Shown here piece by piece: positions 28,719 through 37,997 of a DNA stretch of 64,000 nucleotides. This stretch comes from Caulobacter sp. Root1455 (GTDB lineage Bacteria > Pseudomonadota > Alphaproteobacteria > Caulobacterales > Caulobacteraceae): assembly GCF_001426905.1 (NCBI RefSeq), contig NZ_LMFQ01000021.1:171557-235556 (forward strand), read 5' to 3'. The stretch's first letter is position 1. Each line of letters opens with the position of its first letter. Below the pieces are notes generated by a model. That model saw nothing but the letters and a program-made list of their open reading frames with translations. It was not told the origin of the DNA and made no database searches. The position numbers and the translations under genes are program-made.

Positions 28719-31619
28719 CTAGGCGGGTTTGCGGCTGGCCTGGGCCCGGAAGCGGTCCTTCATCTTGGCCACCCAGCCGTTGAAGGCCTCGTTGTCGGCG
28801 GTGACCCTGCTGAAGTCGGTGCTGGATAGAGTGCCCGGGTCGGCGCCGGCCAGGGCCACGCGCAGGCCGTCGGGATTGCGCGCGCCCTCGACGAAGCCGC
28901 CGTAGCGCTGGCGCAGACGGCCCAGCGAGGCGTCGTCGTCGGCCAGGCTGAAGGCCACGGCCGACCGCAGCAGCTTGGACTCGTCGGCCGGGCTCAGGAT
29001 CCCCGGCGTCTTCCAGCGATCGGCCAGGGCGCGTTCGTACAGCGCGCCGGCCTGGGGCCAGGTGTGCTGCTTCCAGGCGATCTCGGCGCGGACATCCTCG
29101 GCGTCGCGGCTCTTGTCGCTCTCGATCACCTCCAGCGCCGCGTCGTAGCGGCCCAGGCCCATCAGGGCGCGGGCGGTGGCCAGCCGGCGCTCGGCGTTCA
29201 GGGCCGGCGGCAGGATCGTGGTGCGGGTGGCGTTGATGGTGTCCAGCGCGCTCTCGGGCTTGCGGTCCATCAGATAGATCCAGGCCAGGTCGGTGGCGAT
29301 CTGGGCCTTGGGCACGCCGTTCAGGCGGTTGTCGACTTGGTACTTCAGCAACTTGGCGGCTTCTTCCAACAGGTCGACGTCGACCAGGCGGCGCACCAGG
29401 TTGCGGACCATCTGGTCGCCGTCGGCGCCGATCGGGGTCAGGTCCTGGAAATCGTAGAACAGGCCCACCGCCTGGATCGGCTGCATGCCGTCGGCCAGGC
29501 CGTCGAGGAACAGGGTCCGGAAGGTGGTGTTGAGGTCGTTGCGCAGCGCCACGGCTTGCGGCTGGTCGGACTGGACGTTGCTGGCCGAGCGCAGCACCTC
29601 CAGCGCCTCGCGATAGCGGCCCTGGCGGATCTGCAGCTGACCGAGCGCGCGAATGGTGTCCAGCTCGACCCCGTCGCCGCGCCAGCGGAAGCGCAAGGCG
29701 TCCAGCCCCTTGGCGGCGATGTCGGCGCTGATCTGGTTCTTGGCCAGGCGCAGCTGAATGGCGTGAAGGGTGGCGGGCGCGGCCAGGCGGTCGATGCCCG
29801 AGCGGGCAATCGCCTGGAACACCGGCAGGGCGCGGGAATCGTTCTTGGCCTCGAAGGCCTTGGCCAGGGTCAGGCGCAGCTCCAGCTGGTCCTCGACCGG
29901 GATATTGGGCAGCTTCAGCGCTTGGTTGACCAGGCGGACGGCGGTCTCGGGCGCGCCGACGCCGACCGCCGCCTCGGCTTGGGCGCCCAGGAACCGGGCC
30001 TGCCACAGGGCGGGGAACATGTTGAGCGCGCGCGCGCCGTCGGCGAACCGTTGGTTGGCGTCGGCCCACTGGCCGGTCTTGCTGGCGATGTAGCCGCGCC
30101 ACATCGCGGCCGAGGGATCGTCGTTCAGCACTGGCGAGGCGAAGTCGGTCTCGGCCTCGGCGTAACGGCGCGCCATCACCTTGGCCACGCCGCGCAGGCC
30201 CCGGAACTCGCCCTCGCCCATCAGGGTCTGGTGGGCGCGGCCGGCGGCGTTGAGCACGCCGATCGCCTCGAACGACAGGTTGGAGCCGACCAGGAAGCGG
30301 GCCAGGGCCATGCGGGCGGCCGTGTCGTCGCCCTTGCCGTCGGCGCCGCCGGCCGCGGGAACCGCGCCGAGCAGAGCGTCGTAGCGGGCCATGAAGCCGC
30401 CCGATCCGGTCTTGGACCAGTGTTCGGGATCGATCAGGGCCGGCATCGACATCGCCTGGGGCGCGCCGGCCCCGGCGTCGGCCTGGGCCTGGCCGCTGGA
30501 CGTCGACGACAGCAGCAGGCCCTTGGGCCGGCCGATGCGGACGATGTCGCCGTCGGCGGTCATCTGCAGGTCGCCGGAATAGCTTTCGACCGCCAGGCCG
30601 GTGGCCGATTGCAGCAGGGCCATCTCGACATAGTCGCGACGCGACGGCAGGCCCTTGGACGGGGCCAGGGCGGTGGCGACGGCGATGCGGTCGCCGACCG
30701 CCGGGTCGCCCACCCAGACGATCCGGGTCGTGCCCGCGACGGTGGCGGTCAGGGTGGCGGGGCTGGCGTTGTCGTCGCGGGCCACGCGGACCAGATCGGG
30801 CGAGTCCTGACTTCCCGCGCCCAGCGCGATCGTCCAGTTGGAGCCGACGCCCTCGGCGTAGAACGGCGCGCCCTGCGGGGTGCTGATGCGCAGCGCCGAG
30901 TAGTCGGGTCCCTTGAAAACCTGGATGTTACGGTACTGCGGCGTGCTGGCGGGCAGCTTGCCGATGTCCAGCCGGGCCGGCGCGTCGAACACCACCCACA
31001 CGGCCTCGCCCCGACGAAACACGGCGGCGCCGGCGGGATTGGCCCAGTCGAAGCTGAGCTGCACCTGGCCCGAGACCTTGTCGAATTTGACCGGCACCAC
31101 GCCGCCGGCCGGCATCGGATTGGGGCGATTTGGAACGACCGCCGCGACGGGAGCCGGCGCCGGAGCGGCGGCCTGGCGGGCGAACAGGTTTATGAAGTCG
31201 TCGCCGTCGGCGTTGCCGGCCCGGAAATCGGCGTCGTCGCTCAGCGCGACCACGATCTCGACCACGCCGCCGACATGGCGCGCCTGGGCGCCCTTCACCC
31301 AGCGCGGCGGGCCGACATTGAGGGACGAAAGATTGGGATTGGCGTCGCGCGGGAAGCGCAGCACGACGGCCGTCCCCTCGCGACGGGCCTGCATGCCGCG
31401 CGAACCGGGGAACTCCAGCCGCGTGAAATCGGGGGCCTGGGCGATCCGGACCTGAAGACCGGCCGCGGCGACCGGGGCGGCGGCCTTGCGCGGCGCGGGC
31501 TTGTGCTGGGCGGACTTCGAGACATGACGCGGCGCGGCCGAGATCGACACCGTCGGGGTCGCGACCCCGAGGATGCAGATCGCCGCGACGGTCGATCTCA
31601 GAAACGCCCCCAGCTTCAT
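28719..31619 (-). CDS. Large exported TPR-containing protein of the flagellar operon, unknown role
   Basis: 966 residues with a signal peptide (residues 1-28). The N-terminal 300 residues are beta-rich with repeated domains (RIAQAPDFTRLEFPGSRG, VQLSFDWANPAGAAVFRRGE). The rest is alpha-helical with degenerate TPR-like repeats (YAEAETDFASPVLNDDPSAA, YREALEVLRSASN, YDAALEVIES). It is the last gene of the fliL-fliM-pflI-motE operon, 22 bp after motE, which suggests a periplasmic role in motility. TPR proteins in this position are conserved in Caulobacter flagellar clusters, but I know of no assigned function. Confidence 0.8.
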   Translation of the reverse strand: MKLGAFLRSTVAAICILGVATPTVSISAAPRHVSKSAQHKPAPRKAAAPVAAAGLQVRIAQAPDFTRLEFPGSRGMQARREGTAVVLRFPRDANPNLSSLNVGPPRWVKGAQARHVGGVVEIVVALSDDADFRAGNADGDDFINLFARQAAAPAPAPVAAVVPNRPNPMPAGGVVPVKFDKVSGQVQLSFDWANPAGAAVFRRGEAVWVVFDAPARLDIGKLPASTPQYRNIQVFKGPDYSALRISTPQGAPFYAEGVGSNWTIALGAGSQDSPDLVRVARDDNASPATLTATVAGTTRIVWVGDPAVGDRIAVATALAPSKGLPSRRDYVEMALLQSATGLAVESYSGDLQMTADGDIVRIGRPKGLLLSSTSSGQAQADAGAGAPQAMSMPALIDPEHWSKTGSGGFMARYDALLGAVPAAGGADGKGDDTAARMALARFLVGSNLSFEAIGVLNAAGRAHQTLMGEGEFRGLRGVAKVMARRYAEAETDFASPVLNDDPSAAMWRGYIASKTGQWADANQRFADGARALNMFPALWQARFLGAQAEAAVGVGAPETAVRLVNQALKLPNIPVEDQLELRLTLAKAFEAKNDSRALPVFQAIARSGIDRLAAPATLHAIQLRLAKNQISADIAAKGLDALRFRWRGDGVELDTIRALGQLQIRQGRYREALEVLRSASNVQSDQPQAVALRNDLNTTFRTLFLDGLADGMQPIQAVGLFYDFQDLTPIGADGDQMVRNLVRRLVDVDLLEEAAKLLKYQVDNRLNGVPKAQIATDLAWIYLMDRKPESALDTINATRTTILPPALNAERRLATARALMGLGRYDAALEVIESDKSRDAEDVRAEIAWKQHTWPQAGALYERALADRWKTPGILSPADESKLLRSAVAFSLADDDASLGRLRQRYGGFVEGARNPDGLRVALAGADPGTLSSTDFSRVTADNEAFNGWVAKMKDRFRAQASRKPA

Positions 31620-31641
31620 GCCCCCGCTTTCGCTCCTGTCC

Positions 31642-32409
31642 CTAGCCGGCCTTCTTGGCGGCCGGGCTCGCGCCGGCCAGCGGCGCGGCCGCGGCCTGGG
31701 CCGAGAGATCGGCGGCCGGCTTGTCGGCGGCGGCCAGGGCGGCGCGCTGCTTGGCGATGGCCTCGGACGACAGGCGGTTGGCCAGGCGCTCGGTCAGGAT
31801 CTTGGCGTCGTTCGGCGACATGTTGGCCAGGATCATGCTGAGCGTGCGTTCCTTCATCCTGGCGGCGATGGGCAGGCGCACGCTGTCGTCCAGCACGCTC
31901 ATGCGCGCGGCGGCGTCCTTGGGCTTCATGGCCGAATAGACCAGCACCATGCGGTTGGCCTCGACCTCCTTCTGGGCGTCGGCCTGGCCCAGCAGGCCCT
32001 GGATCTCGCCCTTCATGCCGGTCAGCGCCTTCATCTTGGCGTCGAGCTTGGCCTCGGCGGCGTTCAGCAGCTGCAGCTGGACATCGATATCCTGCTCGCG
32101 CTGGTCCAGCTGGCCGCGGCGCTGGCCCAGGCTCTGCAGCACGCGCAGCTCGGCCGGCGACAGGCCGGCTTCCTTGGCCAACTCGGTCGACGACGGCGCG
32201 CAGATCGGCGGCGGCGTCTTGGCGGCGGCGTCCTTGCCGGCGTCGGCGGCCGAGGCGGCCTTCTCGCCGGGCTTGGCCGCGCTCTCGGCGAAGGCCTTGG
32301 CGCCGCTCAGCATGTCCGGAAAGGACTTCGCGCCCGCCAGGGCGTTGACGGCGAGCACGCCGACGACGGTGACCCCGATGATCGGCAGGATGCGCGGAAC
32401 GTTTTTCAT
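31642..32409 (-). CDS. motE: MotE-like flagellar motor chaperone
   Basis: 255 residues with a single N-terminal membrane helix (LPIIGVTVVGVLAVNALAG). A coiled coil (about residues 90-150, LGQRRGQLDQREQDIDVQLQ) is followed by the conserved MotE/MgtE-N-like region MVLVYSAMKPKDAAARMSVL and ERTLSMILANMSPNDAKILT (about 165-225). The C-terminus is Ala/Pro-rich. In rhizobia MotE is the periplasmic chaperone of MotC. The ATG overlaps the pflI stop (ATGA), so the two are translationally coupled. Confidence 0.78.
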   Translation of the reverse strand: MKNVPRILPIIGVTVVGVLAVNALAGAKSFPDMLSGAKAFAESAAKPGEKAASAADAGKDAAAKTPPPICAPSSTELAKEAGLSPAELRVLQSLGQRRGQLDQREQDIDVQLQLLNAAEAKLDAKMKALTGMKGEIQGLLGQADAQKEVEANRMVLVYSAMKPKDAAARMSVLDDSVRLPIAARMKERTLSMILANMSPNDAKILTERLANRLSSEAIAKQRAALAAADKPAADLSAQAAAAPLAGASPAAKKAG

Positions 32410-32990
32410 CGACGGCCTCTAAAGGTCGAACCGGGGCGCGGCGGATCTTCCGGGCCCTCGAACAAGTCATCATCCATCCGCGCCCGTGAACGCGGAGTTT
32501 CCTTCGGCGCGGAAGGCCGCGCGGCGGGCGGCGGCGGAGCGTCGCGCGGGATGCGGGCCTCGCGCTCCAGCAGCTTTTCGAAGTCCTCGGCGCGCAGACG
32601 GCGCGGGGTCTCCGGCGGAAGCTCCGGCTGGGGCGCGCGCATCGGACGCGAGGCGGCGGCGGGGCGCGCGGTCGCGGTCCCTGAAGGGGAAGCCGGCGGC
32701 GGCGTGACCATCGGCCGGTCCAGGCGCTCGTCCAACTGGGCGGCCAGGGCCTGGGCCTTGGAAATGCGATCGGCCAGGGTGTCGGCGGCCTCGTCGGTGG
32801 CGGCGCGCAGATCGGCCAGGCCCTGCTCGGCGCGCATGGCGGCGCGGTCGAGGTCGGCCACGGCCTTGGTGAAGCCCTCATGACTGTCGCGCAGGGCTTT
32901 CAGCCGGCGCTCGAGGCGCATGCCGAAGGCCAGGGCGATCAGCAGCAGGACCGCCAGCAGACCGTTGAGAGCGATGGCCGTCAGACTCAT
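32406..32990 (-). CDS. pflI: PflI-like flagellum-positioning membrane protein (DUF6468)
   Basis: 194 residues. One N-terminal membrane helix (IALNGLLAVLLLIALAFGM, residues 5-23), a short coiled coil (about 25-95) and a proline-rich cytoplasmic tail (MVTPPPASPSGTA, QPELPPETPRR, DAPPPPAARP). This arrangement and the position directly after fliM match PflI of C. crescentus, a bitopic protein needed for correct placement of the flagellum. It overlaps fliM upstream by ATGA (32987-32990) and motE downstream by ATGA (32406-32409). The longer frame open through fliM is a shadow. Confidence 0.8.
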   Translation of the reverse strand: MSLTAIALNGLLAVLLLIALAFGMRLERRLKALRDSHEGFTKAVADLDRAAMRAEQGLADLRAATDEAADTLADRISKAQALAAQLDERLDRPMVTPPPASPSGTATARPAAASRPMRAPQPELPPETPRRLRAEDFEKLLEREARIPRDAPPPPAARPSAPKETPRSRARMDDDLFEGPEDPPRPGSTFRGRR

Positions 32991-34120
32991 TTCAGCTTCT
33001 GAACCGCTTTTCTGGCCGCCGAGGTCAGGGGCGCGTCGGCGCGCACGGCGATCGAGTGGTTGCGGCGGCCCATGCGCCCGCGGGTCAGCGGGATGGAGCC
33101 GGCGCGCAGCTCCACCGGGCTGTCGGGCGTGGCGTTGAGCATCAGGGTGTCGCCCACCTGCAGGTTCAGCACCTTGGACAACGGCAGTTGCTGCTCGTCG
33201 AGCACGGCGCGCACCTCCATCTGGGTGGTCCAGAGTTCGGTGGCCAAGTGGCCTTCCCAGATGTTGTCGCGGCCGAACTTCTCGCCCATGAACTGCTGGA
33301 GCAGCATCTTCCGGATGGGTTCGAGGGTCGCATAGGGCAGCAGAAGCTCGATTCTGCCGCCGCGGTCTTCCATGTCGATCCGAAGCTTCACGAGAATCGC
33401 GGCGTTGGCCGGCCGGGCGATGGCCGCGAAGCGCGGATTGGTCTCCAGACGGTCCAGGCTGAACGACACCGGGTGCAGGGGCTCGAAGGCCGCCTTGGCG
33501 TCGTTGAGCACGACCTCGACCATCCGCTGCACCAGCACCCGCTCGATGGTGGTGTAGGGCCGGCCCTCGATGCGCATGGCCGCGGTGCCGCGACGGCCGC
33601 CCAGCAGCACGTCGACGATCGAGTAGATCAGGTTGGAGTCGACCGTCAGCAGGCCGTAGTTGTCCAGCTCCTCCGCCCGGAACACCGCCAGGATGGCCGG
33701 CAGCGGGATCGAGTTCAGATAGTCGCCGAAGCGGATCGAGCTGATGTTGTCGAGGCTGACCTCGACGTTGTCCGAGGTGAAGTTCCGCAGGGACGTCGTC
33801 ATCAACCGCACCAGGCGGTCGAAGACGATTTCCAGCATCGGCAGGCGCTCGTACGAGACCAGGGCCGAGTTGATGATCGCGCGGATGCCGGTGCGGTCGT
33901 CGTTGCCGTCGCCGGACATGTCGAAGCCCAGCAGGCTGTCGATCTCGTCCTGGTTCAGGATGCGTTCGGCGCCCATGCCGTCGCCGCCGCCGTCGTCCCA
34001 GCCGCCCATCCCGCCGCTGAAGTCGCCGAATTGGTTGTCGCCCACCCCGCCGCCTTCGGCGGGCGGGTTTTCCGAGGCCCACTGGGCCATCGCGGCCTGA
34101 TCGTCGATTTCTTCCGCCAT
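32987..34120 (-). CDS. fliM: Flagellar motor switch protein FliM
   Basis: 377 residues. The conserved CheY-P-binding motif LNQDEIDSLLGFDM is at about residues 56-69, after an acidic N-terminal extension. The middle domain (SSIRFGDYLNSIPLPAILAV, GRPYTTIERVLVQRMVEVVL) and the C-terminal SpoA domain (LPLSKVLNLQVGDTLMLNA) are complete. It forms the C-ring switch with FliG and FliN. It follows fliL by 27 bp and is coupled to pflI. Confidence 0.96.
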   Translation of the reverse strand: MAEEIDDQAAMAQWASENPPAEGGGVGDNQFGDFSGGMGGWDDGGGDGMGAERILNQDEIDSLLGFDMSGDGNDDRTGIRAIINSALVSYERLPMLEIVFDRLVRLMTTSLRNFTSDNVEVSLDNISSIRFGDYLNSIPLPAILAVFRAEELDNYGLLTVDSNLIYSIVDVLLGGRRGTAAMRIEGRPYTTIERVLVQRMVEVVLNDAKAAFEPLHPVSFSLDRLETNPRFAAIARPANAAILVKLRIDMEDRGGRIELLLPYATLEPIRKMLLQQFMGEKFGRDNIWEGHLATELWTTQMEVRAVLDEQQLPLSKVLNLQVGDTLMLNATPDSPVELRAGSIPLTRGRMGRRNHSIAVRADAPLTSAARKAVQKLK

Positions 34121-34147
34121 GTCGGTTCGCCTCAGCCAGCCCGAAGG

Positions 34148-34756
34148 CTAGTTGATCAGCATCTCCTCGATCAGCACCGCGTTCACCTTGGAGGGCGCGG
34201 CGACCAGATTAACGCGACGCAGCAGCTCGGCGCGCAGCTGATAGCTGCCCTGGCTGCCGTTGAGGTCTTCCGGACGCATTTCGCGCAGGAAGGTCTGGAA
34301 CATGTCCTGCAGACGCGGGAGGTTCGAGGTCAGATGCTCGGCCGTCTCCTCGTCGGGCAGTTCGAAGGTCAGCTTCAGCTTCAGGAAGGTCGAGCGGCCG
34401 TCGGCGGCCTGCATGTTCACGACGATGTCGGGCAAGGTGTAGAACACCACGCCGTCGGGGCCTTCCTTGATCACCGGCGCGCCGGCCGCCGGAGCGCCGC
34501 CCTCCTTCGCGCCGTGGCCGCCCTTTTCTTCCTTTTTCTTTTCCTTCTTCGGCTTCGCGTGGCCCGCCTCGCCATGAGCGTCGGGCTTGGGCTTCAGAAG
34601 CAGAAACGTGGTCACGCCGCCGCCGACCAGCACGACGGCCGCCGCTGCCGCGATGATGATCATCATCGGCGGCTTCTTCTTCGCCGAAGCTTCGCCCTCG
34701 ACGACGCCCTCTTCGCCTTCGGGGGCGGGAGCTTCCTGGGCAGGTTTCTTGGCCAC
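34148..34756 (-). CDS. fliL: Flagellar basal-body-associated protein FliL
   Basis: 202 residues. A single membrane helix (MMIIIAAAAAVVLVGGGV) near residues 30-53 is followed by a charged Lys/Glu linker and the periplasmic FliL domain (VFYTLPDIVVNMQAADGRST, LKLKLTFELP, EMRPEDLNGSQGSYQLRAEL). FliL surrounds the stator at the basal body. It is the first gene of the fliL-fliM-pflI-motE-TPR operon and divergent from flgF. The upstream region holds GTTAAC and a GACTC CcrM site, compatible with class II (CtrA-type) control, though a canonical CtrA box is not evident. Confidence 0.94.
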   Translation of the reverse strand: MAKKPAQEAPAPEGEEGVVEGEASAKKKPPMMIIIAAAAAVVLVGGGVTTFLLLKPKPDAHGEAGHAKPKKEKKKEEKGGHGAKEGGAPAAGAPVIKEGPDGVVFYTLPDIVVNMQAADGRSTFLKLKLTFELPDEETAEHLTSNLPRLQDMFQTFLREMRPEDLNGSQGSYQLRAELLRRVNLVAAPSKVNAVLIEEMLIN

Positions 34757-34916
34757 GCGCGCGGTTCCTTGGAATCTATCGATCTACTCATGCGTGGAGC
34801 ATGGTTAACGATGTCTTTTGAAGGCCATTTCGCCGCAGGCTGAATCTGCCCGGCAGACTCGGTCACCGAGGCCGCGTTAACCTTCATTCTCGTTGAAATT
34901 ACTGACTTTTCTGAGT

Positions 34917-34931
34917 TGGCACGAGGGTTGC
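34917..34931 (+). promoter_or_regulatory. Sigma-54 promoter of the flgFGAH operon
   Basis: TGGCACGAGGGTTGC matches the -24/-12 sigma-54 consensus (TGGCAC-N5-TTGC) exactly in both elements. It lies 49 bp before the flgF ATG. Late basal-body genes of Caulobacter are known to be sigma-54/FlbD-dependent, so the position fits. Confidence 0.9.
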
Positions 34932-34979
34932 TTGCAGACTTGCGGCGCATTTGTCGCGCCAGCCGTCTCGGTAACCGTC

Positions 34980-35717
34980 ATGGATAACGCGCTGTATGTG
35001 GGACTTTCGCGGCAGATGACTCTGCGCCGCGAGCTCGACATCGTGGCCAACAACATCGCCAACGCCAACACGACCGGCTTCAAGGTCGAGGCGCTGATGG
35101 TCCGCACCGAGCCGGCGAAACCGGCCCGCACCGCCGGCGGCGCGAACCCCGTGAAGTTCGTGCTGGACGACGGCGTGGCGCGCGATTTCAGCCAAGGCGC
35201 GCTGACCCAGACGGGCGGCGACTTCGACCTGGCCCTGGAAGGCCAGGGCTTCTTCAAGGTCTCCACGGCCGGCGGCGAGCGCTACACCCGCGACGGCCGC
35301 TTCACCATGAGCCCCGAGGGCAAGCTGGTCACCCAGAACGGCGCGGCCGTGCTGGACGAGGGCGGCGGCGAGATCAACCTCGACCCGCTCAAGGGCCCCG
35401 TCACCATCGCCCGCGACGGCACGGTCAGCCAGGGCGCCGAGCGCTCCGGCAAGATCGCCGTGGTGCGCCCCACCGACCTGGCCGCGTTCCGCAAGGACGG
35501 CGACAACCTCTATCGTAACACCACCAACGACACCCCCCAGGCCGCCCCGAACGCCGCGATCCATCAGGGCATGCTGGAAGCCTCCAACGTCCAATCGATC
35601 ACCCAGATCACCAAAATGATCGAGGTCAGCCGCGCTTACGAGAGCATGGCCAAGATGATGGACCAAACCTCGGAACTGTCCCGGAGCGCCGTCGAGCGCC
35701 TGGGCAAGCCGCAGTAA
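34980..35717 (+). CDS. flgF: Flagellar basal-body rod protein FlgF
   Basis: 245 residues. N-terminal rod signature LRRELDIVANNIANANTTGF (residues 15-34), central FDLALEGQGFFKVSTAGGER and RYTRDGRF, and C-terminal MLEASNVQSITQITKMIEVS, YESMAKMM. It forms the proximal rod. The ATG at 34980 fits the family start; the frame is open from 34893 but that part lies across the sigma-54 promoter. First gene of flgF-flgG-flgA-flgH, 12 bp before flgG. Confidence 0.96.
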   Translation: MDNALYVGLSRQMTLRRELDIVANNIANANTTGFKVEALMVRTEPAKPARTAGGANPVKFVLDDGVARDFSQGALTQTGGDFDLALEGQGFFKVSTAGGERYTRDGRFTMSPEGKLVTQNGAAVLDEGGGEINLDPLKGPVTIARDGTVSQGAERSGKIAVVRPTDLAAFRKDGDNLYRNTTNDTPQAAPNAAIHQGMLEASNVQSITQITKMIEVSRAYESMAKMMDQTSELSRSAVERLGKPQ

Positions 35718-35729
35718 GGATAACCCACG

Positions 35730-36518
35730 ATGCAAGCGCTTCGCACCGCCGCGACCGGCATGTCGGCCCAACAGCTGAACGTCGAGGTCATCTCCAACAA
35801 CATCGCCAACATGAACACCGTCGGCTTCAAGCGCCAACGGGCCGAGTTCCAGGACCTGATCTACCAGACCATCGAGCGCGCCGGCTCGCAGTCGTCCGGC
35901 GACGGCAACGTGGTCCCGACGGGCATCCAGATCGGCGGCGGCGTCAAGGCCGGCTCGGTCTACCGGATCCACGAGCAGGGCACGCCGTCCATGACGAACA
36001 ACGAGTTCGACGTGGCCATCCAGGGCAAGGGCTTCCTGCAGATCCTGCTGCCCTCGGGCGAAACCGCCTACACGCGGGCCGGCAACTTCTCGACCAATGA
36101 CCAGGGCCAGATCGTCACCGAGGACGGCTACACCGTCCAGCCGGGCATCACGATCCCGCAGAACACCGTCGCCACCACCATCACCAAGACCGGCCTGGTG
36201 CAGGTGAAGCTGGACGGCGATCCGACGCCCCAGACCGTCGGTCAGCTGGAACTGGCAAACTTCATGAACGAAGGCGGCCTGGAAGCGATCGGCGACAACA
36301 TGTTCATGGAGACCGCCGCCTCGGGCGCGGCCAACATCGCCGCTCCCGGCCAACCGGGCTTCGGCACCCTGCTGCAGAACTACACCGAAGCCTCGAACGT
36401 AGACTCGGTCAGCGAAATCACCGCCCTGATCGTCGCCCAGCGCGCCTACGAGATGAACTCCAAGGTCATCACCACGGCCGACCAGATGCTCCAGGCCACC
36501 TCGAACCTGAGGTCGTAA
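35730..36518 (+). CDS. flgG: Flagellar basal-body rod protein FlgG (distal rod)
   Basis: 262 residues, standard length. MQALRTAATGMSAQQLNVEV, NNIANMNTVGFKRQRAEFQD at the N-terminus, FDVAIQGKGFLQILLPSG in the middle and NVDSVSEITALIVAQRAYEM, NSKVI at the C-terminus are diagnostic. RBS AAGGA lies before the ATG. Four bases separate it from flgA. Confidence 0.97.
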   Translation: MQALRTAATGMSAQQLNVEVISNNIANMNTVGFKRQRAEFQDLIYQTIERAGSQSSGDGNVVPTGIQIGGGVKAGSVYRIHEQGTPSMTNNEFDVAIQGKGFLQILLPSGETAYTRAGNFSTNDQGQIVTEDGYTVQPGITIPQNTVATTITKTGLVQVKLDGDPTPQTVGQLELANFMNEGGLEAIGDNMFMETAASGAANIAAPGQPGFGTLLQNYTEASNVDSVSEITALIVAQRAYEMNSKVITTADQMLQATSNLRS

Positions 36519-36522
36519 GCTC

Positions 36523-37266
36523 ATGAAAGTTCTCGCCCTTTCCTTCGCCGCACTGCTGATCGCCACGCCGGCCCTGGCCGGTCAGGCCGTCTCGCTGCGG
36601 TCCGACACCACAGACGCCGACGGCCGCATCACCCTGGGCGAGCTGTTCGACGGGGCCGGCGCGGCCTCGGACGTGGTGATCGCCAACCGCATGGGTCCGT
36701 CGGCCGTGCTCGACGCCGGCGCGGTTCAGGTCGCCGCCCGCCGGGCCGGCCTGGACTGGGCCAACAGCAACGGCCTGCGCCGGATCATCGTCCGCCAAGG
36801 CTCCGACACCACCTTGGCCAGCGCCCAGCGCGGCAACGTGGAAGTTCTTGCCTACGCCCGCAGCCTGGCCACCGGCGAGATCGTCCAGCCCGAGGACCTG
36901 GTCTGGGTGAAGGTCGCCGCCGGCGCGTCGGACGCGCCCCGCGACGCCGACGACCTGATCGGCATGACCGCCAAACGCCCGCTGCGCCAGGGCGCGGCCG
37001 CCAGCCTGCGCGACGTCTCGACCCCGCAGGTCATCAAGGCGGGCGATATCGTCGCAGTCACCTACGAGGACGACGGCGTGGCGCTGACCTTGCAAGGCAA
37101 GGCCATGGCGGCGGCGGCCATCGGCGAAAACCTGATGGTCCAGAACACCGCCAGCAAGAAGATCATCGAGACCGTGGTCACCGGACCCGGCTCGACCGCC
37201 GTCGGTCCGCGGGCGATGCGCCTGAAGGCCAACCGTAACAACACGCTGCGCTACGCCGCTCGCTGA
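36523..37266 (+). CDS. flgA: Flagella basal body P-ring formation protein FlgA
   Basis: 247 residues with a signal peptide (MKVLALSFAALLIATPALAG). The C-terminal SAF domain is seen in VLAYARSLATGEIVQPEDLV and LRQGAAASLRDVSTPQVIKA, GDIV, with the final VVTGPGSTAVGPRAMRLKAN. It is the periplasmic chaperone for P-ring (FlgI) assembly. Position between flgG and flgH is the usual Caulobacter order. Confidence 0.93.
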   Translation: MKVLALSFAALLIATPALAGQAVSLRSDTTDADGRITLGELFDGAGAASDVVIANRMGPSAVLDAGAVQVAARRAGLDWANSNGLRRIIVRQGSDTTLASAQRGNVEVLAYARSLATGEIVQPEDLVWVKVAAGASDAPRDADDLIGMTAKRPLRQGAAASLRDVSTPQVIKAGDIVAVTYEDDGVALTLQGKAMAAAAIGENLMVQNTASKKIIETVVTGPGSTAVGPRAMRLKANRNNTLRYAAR

Positions 37267-37280
37267 GAAGGTCACAACCG

Positions 37281-37997
37281 ATGCGCCCCGCCCTCGCCGT
37301 TCTCCTGCTGCTCGTCCCGCTCGCCGCTTGCTCGACCGTCACCGAAGCGGTGAAGGGTCCGGAACTGGCGCCGGTCGGCTATCCGGCCCAGCTGGCGCCG
37401 ATGACCCAGCAATACGCCGCCCAGCCCCAGGCCGCCTCGGCCAACTCGCTGTGGCGCACGGGCGCGCGCACCTTCTTCAACGACCAGCGCGCCAGCAAGG
37501 TCGGCGACATCCTGACCGTCAACATCGACATCGACGACAGCGCCACCACCAAGAACCAGACCTCGTCGTCGCGCACCTCCGGCAGTTCGCTGGGCGTGCC
37601 GAACTTCCTGGGCCTTGAGTCGAGCCTCGGGAAGATCCTGCCGGGCGGCTATGACCCGGCCAACATGGTCAACACCAAGTCGACCAACTCCAACGCCGGG
37701 GCCGGCGCGGTGAACCGCTCGGAAAAGATCAGCCTGACCATCGCCGCCGTCGTCTCGGGCGTGCTGCCCAACGGTAACCTGGTGATCCAGGGCACCCAGG
37801 AGGTGCGCACCAACGCCGAACTGCGCCAGCTGACGGTCGCCGGCATCGTGCGCCCCGAGGACATCTCCTCGGCCAACACCATCAAGCACACTCAGATCGC
37901 CGAGGCCCGCATCAGCTACGGCGGCCGGGGCGACATCAGCCGCGTCCAGAAGACCCCGGGCGGCCAGGCGCTGGTCGAGAAATTCTCGCCGTTCTAG
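37281..37997 (+). CDS. flgH: Flagellar L-ring protein FlgH
   Basis: 238-residue outer-membrane lipoprotein. The signal peptide ends with the lipobox LAAC (Cys17). The FlgH core is seen in SLWRTGARTFFNDQRASKVG, DILTVNIDIDDSATT and VLPNGNLVIQGTQEVRTNAE, LRQLTVAGIVRPEDI, ending with ISYGGRGDISRVQ. It forms the L-ring in the outer membrane. It follows flgA by 14 bp. Confidence 0.96.
   Translation: MRPALAVLLLLVPLAACSTVTEAVKGPELAPVGYPAQLAPMTQQYAAQPQAASANSLWRTGARTFFNDQRASKVGDILTVNIDIDDSATTKNQTSSSRTSGSSLGVPNFLGLESSLGKILPGGYDPANMVNTKSTNSNAGAGAVNRSEKISLTIAAVVSGVLPNGNLVIQGTQEVRTNAELRQLTVAGIVRPEDISSANTIKHTQIAEARISYGGRGDISRVQKTPGGQALVEKFSPF

Noticed and set aside
35282..36566. Long minus-strand frames across flgF and flgG
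   Set aside because: Antisense shadows of well-supported flagellar genes.
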